A DNA stretch of 64,000 nucleotides from Boswellia sacra (lineage: Eukaryota > Streptophyta > Magnoliopsida > Sapindales > Burseraceae). Under the pieces are notes generated by a model that saw only the letters and a list, made by a program, of their open reading frames with translations, searched no databases and was not told the DNA's origin. Positions 55,671-64,000 of the stretch are shown here, one piece after another. How positions within the stretch are numbered: position 1 is the stretch's first letter; each line of letters begins with the position of its first letter. The stretch is from NCBI GenBank assembly GCA_013180625.2, contig SNVD02012930.1, positions 1 to 64,000 of the forward strand, written 5' to 3'. The position numbers and the translations under genes were made by a program.

Positions 55671-57522
55671 TGACGGTGGAAAGGGTCCCATAAAATCAAT
55701 ACCCCAACAGTCAAAGATTTCAACGACAAGAATGGGATTCAACGACATCATGTTTCTTTTTGAAATAGATCCCAATTTTTGACAATTTTCACACGTTTTT
55801 CAAAATGCATGTGCATCTTTAAATAAGGTGGGCCAATAAAATCCACAATGTAAGATCTTAGCAGCTGTTTTTCTAGATGAAAAATGTCCTCCACATGCTT
55901 CAGAATGACAAAAGTAATGACAAATATCTCCCTCATTGTCGGGTATGCACTTCTCCATTATTTTGGTCTGCGACAATATGAAAGATATGGTCATCCCAGT
56001 AAAAATGTTTCACCTCGGTTAAAAATTTTGTTTGTCTTGAGCATTCCAATGAGGTGGAATTTTCCCTGATCGCAAGAAAAATTTACAATGTTAGCAAACC
56101 AAGGTCAGTAGCACAGAAATAAAAATTCATCAGGAAAAGAATCATTGATAGGTGAAGTTTCAATTAAGGTCTCTGTCGTTAGTCTTGAAAGATGATCAGC
56201 AACGACATTTTCGGCTCCTTTCTTATCCTTTATTGTGCTGTTGAATTCTTGGAGCAATAAGATCCACCGTATCAATCTAGGTTTTGCATCCTGTTTAGTC
56301 ATTAAATATCTCACAGCTGCATGGTCAGTGTAAACAATTGTTGGAGAGCCAATTAAATAAGATCAAAATTTGTCCAATGCAAATACTACTGCAAGTAGTT
56401 CTTTTTCAGTTGTTGTATAATTCATTTGTGCATCATTTAAAGTCCTACTTGCACAGCATATCACATAAGGCTTACCTTCTTTTCTTTGTCCTAAGACAGC
56501 ACCAACGGCATAGTAACTTGCATCACACATCAATTCAAAAGGCAAGGACCAATCAGGAGATTGCATAATTGGAGCAGTTGTTAAGAGTCCAATTAGTGTA
56601 TCAAAGGCATTTTGACATTCTTGAGTCCATTCAAAGGAAGTATCTTTTATTAAGAGGTTACAAAGAGGTTTAGATATAGTACTGAAATTTCTTATGAACC
56701 TCCTATAAAATCTAGCATACCCTAAGAATGAACGAACCTCTTTAACTGTTTTTGGTGGAGGCAAATGGGAAATTAATTCCACTTTTGCTTTATCCACTTC
56801 GATTCCTTTAGAAGACACCACATGACCTAAAATAATTCCTAAAGTGACCATATAATGACATTTTTCCCAATTCAAAATAAGACCTTTTTCTACACACCTT
56901 TTTAGGACTTTTTCTAAATTTTCAAGACAATTGTCAAAAGAGTTTCCAAAGACAGTTAAATCATCCATGAAAACTTCTAAACAATGCTCAACCATGTCAC
57001 TGAAAATGCTTAAAATGCATCTTTGAAAAGTGGCTGGGGCATTACAAAGTCCAAAAGGCATTCTCCTAAATGCAAAAGTGACAAAGGGGCACGTGAATGT
57101 GGTCTTTTCTTGGTCTTCAAGTGCAATGGGGATTTGATAGTAGCCTGAGTATCCATCAAGAAAGCAGTAGTAGGGGTTTCATGCTACTCTTTCAAGAATT
57201 TGGTCAAGAAAGGGTAAGGGAAAATGGTCTTTTCTAGTGACAGCATTTAATTTTCTATAATCAATGCACATCCTCACTAGATGAGAACGACGTGGCAATA
57301 ATTCACCCTTTCATTTTTAATAGTGCAATGCCAGATTCTTAGGTACTACTTGTGTAGGGCTTACCCACTTTCTTTATCTATCAGAAATATGATAGATAAT
57401 TCCCACATCAAGTAGTTTGAGAAATTCAGCCCTAATGACCTCTTTCATGTGTGGATTTAATCTCCTTTGAGGTTGTTGAGATGTTTTGGCATTTTCTTCT
57501 AAATGTATTCTATGTGTGCAAA
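55671..57522 (-). pseudogene. RT-RNase H and integrase zinc region (Athila C)
   Basis: From 57.5 kb leftward: a frameshifted RT N-terminus (CIDYRKLNAVTRKDHFPLPF near 57.25 kb), then 232 open codons from 57061: MPFGLCNAPATFQRC, catalytic FMDDLTVFG, GHVVSSKGIEVDKAKVELI, the RNase H region DASYYAVGAVLGQR and NYTTTEKELLAVVFALDKF, stop. RNase H ends [30 protein letters not shown]...[13 protein letters not shown]. The integrase zinc region follows (HYFCHSEACGGHFSSRKTAAKIL, CENCQ). At least three frameshifts and two stops. Confidence 0.85.
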
Positions 57523-60225
57523 TTAAAGGTTAATGCCTTTTATATCTTTTAAAGTCCACCCAATTGCATTTTTATGCCTTTTTAGCACTTCTATCAACTT
57601 ACCTTGTTGCTCGCATGTGAGGGATGAAGAAATTACCACCGGATATGTCTGATTCTCCCCAAGATATGCATATTTCAGTCCTTCAGGTAAGGGCTTCAAT
57701 TCTAGCTTGGGGGCTTCATCTTCCTTGCTTTCATTCATTTGCCCCAATTCTTCAAATCTTGATTTTGAGCCTTTTTCCATCACCTGTGCACAATCCAATA
57801 AAGAGCATATATCAGAAAGATCAGACTCTAGTTCCATGCTTGATTCTAATGAATTCACTAGAGAAGTTTCCAAAGGGTCAGAAGAACTCCCTTTTTGGAT
57901 GTGATCTTCCACAATAGATTCAATTACATTGGCTTCATCAACTTCATCTTCTTCTTCATTTGGTTGTTTGCACATATTAAAAACATTAAGTTCTAATGTC
58001 ATGTTCCCAAATGATAGCTTCATGACTCCATTCCTGCAATTAATCAAAGCATTAGAAGTAGCTAGAAATGGACGCCCTAAAATAACAGGAATTGAATTGC
58101 TTACTTCCACTGGTTGTGTGTCCAAGACGATAAAATCCACTGGGTAAATGAATTTATCGACTTGAACTAACACATCTTCTACTATTCCTCTTGGTACTTT
58201 AATTGATCTATCAGCAAGCAAAAGAGTCACAGAAGTTGGTTTTAACTCACCTAGATTGAGTTTTTGAAAAACCGAGTATGGAAGCAAATTCACACTAGCA
58301 CCAAGATCAAGTAAAGCTTGTTCAATTTTATGGTCTCCAATAACACATGAAATTGTAGGACAACCTGGATCCTTATATTTCACTGTATTATTATTTTGAA
58401 GAATAGCACTTACTTGCTCGGCTAGAAAGGCCTTCTTTTTCACATTTAGTTTTCTTTTCACAGTGCACAAGTCTTTCAAAAATTTTGCATAAGAAGGTAC
58501 CTGTTTGATCACATCAAGCAAGGGAATGTTGACCTTTACCTGTTTGAAAATTTCAAAGATTTCAGAATTGTGAGTTGGCTTCTTTGGTGTAGCTAATGCT
58601 TGAGGAAATGGAGGCACAGATGAGGATTTGGTTTCTTCTTCGCTAGGTGTTGGGTTGGCAACCTCTTCCTGTCCTTTAGAGATCGATTCTTCTTCTTTCT
58701 CACAAGGATTAGGAATGTGTTTTTCAACAACCTTACCATTGCGAAGGGTCATGACTGACTTGGCTTGATCAAAATAATGGTTATTTGAATTCCCTGCATT
58801 TGAGTTAGATTGATCTTTGGGGTTTTGCAATGTTTAAGAAGGAAATTTTCCTTTCTCTTGGATGCTACATGTAGATGCAAATTTTGCAAGAGTTTCTGAC
58901 AAATTTGCTAGTGTTTGAGTAGTTTGACTATTGAAAGTCTCTTGCTTTGTAATGAATGAATGTAATGTTTCTTCAAGGTCATTCCTAGGAGGAGGAGCAT
59001 ATGCATGATCATGAGAATTTTGAAAATTTTGTCGTGTTTGAAAAGGGACTTGTGAAGATTGTGCATGATTATCATTTTTTCAGCTAAAATTTGGATGATT
59101 TCTCCAACCAGGATTGTAGGTTTGTGAATATGGATTGTGATTTGGCCTTTTGAAAGTGTTCAAGGCATTGGCTTCTTCATGGAGACATTCCCTAAAGGCA
59201 GGCAAAGTTGGACAATTATCAGTAGAATGGTCATTGTCATCACAAATGTTACAGACATTTTCTTGAATAGAATTCAATTGACCACTCTTTTTCATTTCTA
59301 AAGCCTCGACTTTTCTAGCTAGGGATGCATATTTGGCTTGAAGGTCATGGTCTTCCCTAAGGTTGTAAATACCTCTATTGGATGTCGAGGTTTGGGCCTT
59401 GCTTGGTACCTCATAGGTGCCAGCAGTGTCCCAATTTTGTGCCTTTTCTGCTAAGGAATCTAGGAAGTCAAGTGCTTCCTCAGGGTCTTTTTCTTTAAAT
59501 TCTCCTCTACACATTAATTCTACTAGTTGCCTATCTTGAGGTGTTAACCCTTCATAGAAGTGTGCAACTATTCTCCAAGTTTCGAAACCATGGTGAGGAC
59601 AGGTATTAAGTAGTTCCTTATATCTATCCCAACATTGGTAAAGGGTTTCCCCTTGTTTCTGAGAGAAATCAGAAATTTGTCTTTTAAGGGAATTTGTTCT
59701 ATGGGTAGGAAAAAATTTTTTCAAAAATTGTTGTTTCATCTCATCCCATGAACTGATGGAATTCGACCTCAAATTTTGTAGCCATGTTCTAGCTTTATCT
59801 TTTAAAGAAAAAGGAAAAAGCTTTAATCTAATGGTGTTTATGCTACAATTTGGGTCAGTGTAGGAGCTACATACCTCTTCAAAGAGTTTCAAGTGCGAAT
59901 ATGGGTTCTCCATGTCAAGACCATGAAAAGTGGGTAGAAGTCGAACAAAACTTGGTTTGAAATTGAAATGGATTGAATCTGGAGGAGAAACTACACAAGA
60001 TGGTGCACTAGTCCTTACCGGATTCATGTAGTCTTTGAGGGTTCTTCGTTGGTTTTGATCATTTTGTTGCGAACGGTTGTCCCCTTCATCCGTGAATATT
60101 TCTTCATGATTGTTGGCCATGTTTTCTAAGGAAGATGATGTTTTTCTAACAAGTCTACCACTAGATGTTCGTGACCAAATTTTCATGCAAGAAAGGGAGA
60201 AGAAAAGAGAGCAAAAGATGAACAC
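57523..60225 (-). pseudogene. gag-protease polyprotein (Athila C) with two in-frame stops
   Basis: One continuous reading frame interrupted only by TGA at 59080-59082 and TAA at about 58837. Gag N-terminus from 60225 (or an internal Met such as MKIWSRTS). Capsid region: FKPSFVRLLPTFHGLDMENPY, CSINTIRLKLFPFSLKDKARTWL, FPTHRTNSLKRQISDFSQK, FYEGLTPQDRQLVELMC. A CCHC-like C-N-x-C-x5-H-x4-C knuckle lies in QENVCNICDDNDHSTDNCPTL. After the stops, the linker SNNHYFDQAKSVMTLRNGKVV, then protease with LLDLGASVNLLPYSVFQKLNLG (catalytic D-L-G, normally D-[ST]-G) and VILGRPFLATSNALI. Both stops are single transitions of the C-to-T kind. Confidence 0.88.
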
Positions 60226-60298
60226 AAAAAAATAAAAAATTTAGATCTAAGATGAGAAAAGAGAATACTTACAATTTTTTGCACGCCAATTTTTACCT

Positions 60299-60316
60299 TC
60301 CCCGGCAACGGCGCCA
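60299..60316 (-). other. Primer-binding site, tRNA-Asp
   Basis: Minus strand TGGCGCCGTTGCCGGGGA, exactly complementary to the 3' end of plant tRNA-Asp as I know it and characteristic of the Athila lineage. Six bases separate it from the LTR. Confidence 0.88.
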
Positions 60317-60322
60317 AAAACT

Positions 60323-61851
60323 TAACACATCCGAAAAAGGATTGTCTCCCAAGTATAGGAGTGTCGAAGTAATAAAACCCGGTGAGACCGGGGTCGATCC
60401 ACGAGGAAGGGAATTTAAGCGTTACAAATTATAAGCTAAACAAATGTGATATGGATGATTCAAAGAGGTGACATGATAATATCAACAAGTATGTAAGATG
60501 GTAGGTGGTATTACCGACCATTCAAATATAAAACAAAAAGCAAGAGGAGGTAAAACCATCCATGGAAATAGGTGGTATAACCAACCATAGTAAATTAAAG
60601 AACAATTTCATAAGGTGGTAGAACCTACCATAGTAAATAAAATAAAAAGTTCATAAACAATAGAATAATTAAAATACAAGAGTAATTAACACAATAACAA
60701 TAAAGGCTAAGGTTAGGGGATCCGCCCTTGATATTTCAAATAAGGATAATTAACCCATTTTAGTTATATGAAATTATATTTGTTTCATTACCAATATTTA
60801 TACCACTTCTTGTAAATGGGTTCAAGCATCCAATGTGCCAATCACCATATGTCTACAACAAATCAAGGTTCCTAACTAGATTCGTGTCGGTAAGGAAGAA
60901 CCATACATCATCTAGAAAGGATCCAAGCATTTGATGTGCCAAGGATTGTCGACAATGGATCAAGACCTCCACTTTACGAGTGGTGTCAAGATTGATTAAG
61001 AAATTAAATATAAATCATATTGAATAAACATTATAAGATTAATATTATTAAGCACATATTAAGGGTTAGAGAATCCTTATTCTCATATCAAGGGTTTCAC
61101 CCTTTCACCTTAGCAAAAGAGAAATTAGAAGAACATTATAATAGAAAGAAAATAAAATGCAAGAAAAAGGAAATTCATTAATAACATAAACACACAAAAC
61201 ACAATACAAGATCCTAGCCAAAGCCAAAATGTTCCAGCCAAGGCCAAGATGCCCTAATGGGTCACAAGGCACCTCTATTTATAGATACATCCAGGGGCAA
61301 ACTTGTCAAATTACAAGGGCATAATTGTCAAATATTAGTTGTAAATATCTTTGACAATTGGGATCATTAGGCACCGACTTTGACCATCAATTTTGACATC
61401 GAAATGTTGTGAATTTTAATCACATGTCTTCATGAAAGTTGTAGATATTTCTCTCAGCTTTCTAGAACATATTGATTTGCACAATTTGGATACGTATTTT
61501 GAGAGATACGGTCCAAATACTGAGGCCTGGTCAGACTGGGCCGAGACTGTAGATGGGTTCACTTCAAGCCCAATTTTGGTCCACTAAGAGCCCGAATTTG
61601 ATGATGCTTGTGAAATGCAATATTGTAGACAATTAAATCAGCTTTCCAAAACATTAAGAATTGCACCATTCTGATCTATAAATAGAGAGTTATGCCCATT
61701 TTATCGAACCTGTAACAAAACAAAATTAAGAGAAATTAATTCCAAAGATGCAAATGCTACAAATATGCTTAAGTTGAGGAATTTAATGACACTATTAATG
61801 CAATATGATGATCTAAACTCTTATTAAACATGCATATTTAAGTGTTCATCA
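60323..61851 (-). repeat. 5' LTR of the Athila C element, 1529 bp
   Basis: Minus strand TGATGAACACTTAA ... GGATGTGTTA. The terminal CA has become TA, unlike the 3' LTR. TATA box TATAAATAG at 61275-61283 (minus), followed by a plausible transcribed R-U5. Confidence 0.93.
61275..61283 (-). promoter_or_regulatory. LTR TATA box (Athila C)
   Basis: CTATAAATAGAGG on the minus strand, conserved in both LTRs. A good consensus for the element's promoter. Confidence 0.6.
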
Positions 61852-61856
61852 CTTAA

Positions 61857-63757
61857 AGAACACAAACAAGCCTTGGACACATATAGAGAATGGAGTCGCC
61901 ACCTAATTATTCAATTAGGAATAAATGTGGGAAATCTGATCCCTCGTTTTAGAACCTAAACTACCCTCATCCTGTAGAGATGGGTTCATTTTATACAAAT
62001 AAAAATAGCTTATATTGTTATACAATCCACTTAGTATTTTTCTTTTTATGCAAACTTTTCCAATTTTATCTTCATTAAACATGTAAGGTGATTTTCAATC
62101 ATGGCTATTGTATATTCGTACAAAGAAAGAGGGAGGAGAATAGAGTTGTATTCTTTTCAAACATAAGGGAATAGGAGGAGGATTACAACAAATGTTTTTC
62201 AACAAGTAAATTCTACTTTAAACACATCAAATATAGCATTCATACCATTCGTAGCATTTATTGCATGTTCATGCATATGATAAATTCAAAATAAACATTC
62301 AATTCGAGACTCGATAGATAATGAATTGCTTAACACCATATATGAGTCTATTCAATATCTATCAAGCCCTTTGATGGCATCATTCAAGTTCAGACATTTG
62401 TTTAATCATTCTAATCATTCATTCTAAGTGATAATCCCTCACCATCAAAGTGAGTCCACCGCCACTTTATGGCATTATATAATCATAATTATTCAATTAT
62501 ACTTCTGAACATGGTAATTATTTAAATAAATCAATCAACCAATTAAAATTTAATACAAAGCCATAATCTAGAATCATGGCATTGCTACCTAGATTTGATA
62601 TTTTTTATCACGGTAATTATACCTAAGCATAGCAATTCTAGCCTATTCATAGTAATCATAATGGATCATGACATTTCTAGCCTAAACATGGCATTTCTAG
62701 CTTAATAAAATCAATCAATAGCAATCATGGCTATTCTTGCCCAATTCATGCACTCAAGGGTAAACATGGTAATTCTTACCTATTCCATGCTATTTCTCAG
62801 CAAGCTTAAAAAACCATAAGTCTTCCTAACATGCTTATAATCATGATCTCCTAAACATGATTTTAAGGCATTAGCAAAGGAAATAAACTACAAACATGTT
62901 TCTAATAAATGAGGGGAACATAACTTACCTTGACACGTTTTTCCACCTTGAAAACAAACAAGGGTTAAAACAATTCATAATAACCCTAAACATGATCCTA
63001 AGCATTTAAAAGAAATCCTATTCATGCTTAGAATGAGCATATTAAAACCTAGGCATGCTTAATTCTAAGCAAGAAAAATAAATAAGAAAAAATGAGGGAG
63101 AAGAGAGGACTGCTTTCAAGACGTACCCTTTCTGAGTATAGAGCAATAGAACGCCTAGAAAAACTTTAAACTAGAAAAGACTCCTTCAATTTTCAAGTGC
63201 TTCTTCAAAAGGGAGAAGAGATAATTTCGATGCGTGTTGAAATGAGAAAAGGGATGTTTATATAGTTGACGACTGAGTCGAAAAAAGGAAGGAAGAAACA
63301 AAAATGGAAGGTTGTTAATGAAATTTTTCAAAAATGAGAGGAGGCCAATCGGTCGACTATGTGAGGACTATCAGCCAGTTGTGGGTAGACTCTCGCAGGC
63401 GGTAGAATAGCTAGTCAGCCATTTACAGCCCACCAAACTCTTCCATTTTGCTTTTTTTCAATGCAGTCCCTTCTGACCTTTAGCCGTTCAATCATGCATA
63501 ACTCTTCGCCTTCAACTTTGATTTGTGTTATGTAAAATTTTGTAAAAACTAGATATTCGTAGCTTTGTAAGGATACATGACTCGTCATCAGATTTCTCAT
63601 AGATTAATTTCTGTGATTTTTCAAATTCATACGTTGGTTTTCAAAGCTTTAGGTCGGTTTCTTCTCGACTTTCTTCCTTTTGCTTCCAATGGCACTTTGA
63701 TCATCTTCATTGCTCAACATTCATCTTTGCTTCATCATTGAGCCTAAAAAATCCAGT
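61857..63757 (-). repeat. Tat-like LTR (family B) of T0, interrupted by the Athila C element
   Basis: Reverse family B LTR ending ...CCAGTGTCTATA at 63757 (minus-strand start TATAGACACTGG). The remaining ~28 bases of its 3' side lie at 50262-50289, beyond the Athila insertion. The last ~60 bases of the LTR and the primer site are deleted, and T0 protease follows directly. Confidence 0.85.
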
Positions 63758-64000
63758 GTCTATAACTTGCCTGCTACTTTAGAGAAGTTAGTGAGTCACA
63801 AAAATCGACAAAGTACTCTTGCTTCATCTTTCCTTTTCTCATCCTAGCATCTTTGCCTTCATCTTCATTCTGTCAAACTTCTCATCAATTCTTGCAAAAG
63901 AGGTGTGCCCACTAAAGGGCTAGTGTGCATCCTTCTAGTCCATCAAATACACTCTTCAAGTGCAAAAAAATGCATCCTTCTAATGCATGGAATGCATCCT
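63758..64000 (-). other. 3' end of a further Tat-like element (minus strand)
   Basis: On the minus strand AAAGTAGCAGGCAAGT is a polypurine tract abutting the LTR, preceded by a block similar to T1 46190-46310 and by the GTGCATTC/CACTT tandem-repeat type. So the LTR at 61857-63757 has internal sequence on both sides. The rest of this element is outside the window. Confidence 0.55.

Larger units (their letters stand above)
50290..61851 (-). mobile_element. Full-length Athila retrotransposon (LTR family C) carrying CRP-like and LOG genes
   Basis: 11,562 bp, with perfect CTTAA target duplications at 50285-50289 and 61852-61856. On the minus strand: 5' LTR, tRNA-Asp primer site, gag-protease, RT-RNase H-integrase, CRP-like gene, LOG gene, noncoding region, polypurine tract, 3' LTR. 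By eye the LTRs differ by about 23 substitutions and about 8 small indels over ~1.53 kb, so this is the youngest full element in the window. Gag-pol carries stops and frameshifts while both accessory genes are open. It is inserted in the Tat LTR of T0. Confidence 0.92.
10332..63757 (-). mobile_element. Tat/Ogre-like retrotransposon T0, minus strand, split by nested insertions
   Basis: Pieces: LTR with 5' end near 63757 (61857-63757 plus the stub 50262-50289), protease-RT N-terminus (49656-50262), RT-RNase H-integrase (15040-17985), antisense genes (11960-14806) and 3' LTR (10332-11882). The RT reading across the split is continuous: the right piece ends in ...EEVSK-stop-ID and the left piece resumes with A-K-F-Q-H, matching EEISKQIEAQF in T1. 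The intervening 17986-49655 block is T1, and 50290-61851 is the Athila element. Gag and the leader are missing: the 5' LTR is joined directly to protease. Confidence 0.75.

Noticed and set aside
57624..58147. Plus-strand ORFs opposite the Athila protease region
   Set aside because: Antisense shadows of a well-recognised protease frame.
60299..60316. tRNA-Asp gene
   Set aside because: Only 18 bases complementary to the tRNA 3' end next to an LTR: a primer-binding site.
1..64000. Species identification
   Set aside because: The window contains only repeats shared widely among flowering plants; no diagnostic host gene.

Overview
This is an AT-rich plant nuclear window, almost certainly from a flowering plant. 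It is built almost entirely from nested LTR retrotransposons. I see no conventional intron-containing host gene, tRNA, rRNA or CRISPR array. Two Ty3/gypsy groups dominate. Athila-type elements have a primer-binding site matching the 3' end of plant tRNA-Asp. Large Tat/Ogre-like elements have a TGGCGAC-type primer site and antisense, intron-containing genes downstream of pol. Solo LTRs of a probable Ty1/copia family are also present. The sequence does not allow a species call.

Layout: (1) 1-5602 is the 3' part of an Athila element (LTR family A) that has lost RT-integrase but keeps an intact LOG (cytokinin-activating enzyme) gene at 1593-2243 behind a decayed cysteine-rich-protein gene at 359-905. 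(2) 5603-10331 is a palindrome-like arrangement: a forward gag fragment, a copia LTR (6055-7838), a reverse gag fragment and a reverse family-A LTR. (3) A Tat-like element on the minus strand (called T0) runs from its 3' LTR at 10332-11882 to an LTR at 61857-63757, and is split by two large insertions. (4) The first insertion, T1 (17986-49655, plus strand, flanks GCATC/CCATC), is a nearly complete Tat-like element: LTR, gag, protease, RT, RNase H, integrase, two antisense genes, LTR. (5) T1 itself contains T2 (28261-40089, flanks GTATG/ATATG), a perfect-TSD copia solo LTR (40914-42669, CACTC) and a perfect-TSD family-A solo LTR (47336-48758, ATAGC). (6) The second insertion in T0 is an 11.6-kb Athila element (50290-61851, minus strand, perfect TSD CTTAA) whose LTRs differ by only about two dozen substitutions.

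The most interesting content is the accessory module in the position where Athila elements usually carry an env-like ORF. Two different Athila LTR families in this window carry, in the same order after integrase, (a) a small protein with a basic stretch and a four-cysteine knuckle that resembles the cysteine-rich nucleic-acid-binding proteins of carla-like plant RNA viruses, and (b) an intronless LOG-type cytokinin riboside 5'-monophosphate phosphoribohydrolase. The two LOG proteins are diverged (roughly 60% identical by eye), yet both are full length with the catalytic PGGxGTxxE motif, while the gag/pol genes around them are broken. This suggests an old, selectively retained capture of a hormone gene by a retrotransposon lineage. 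Its purpose is inference only; manipulation of meristem or cell division would be one explanation.
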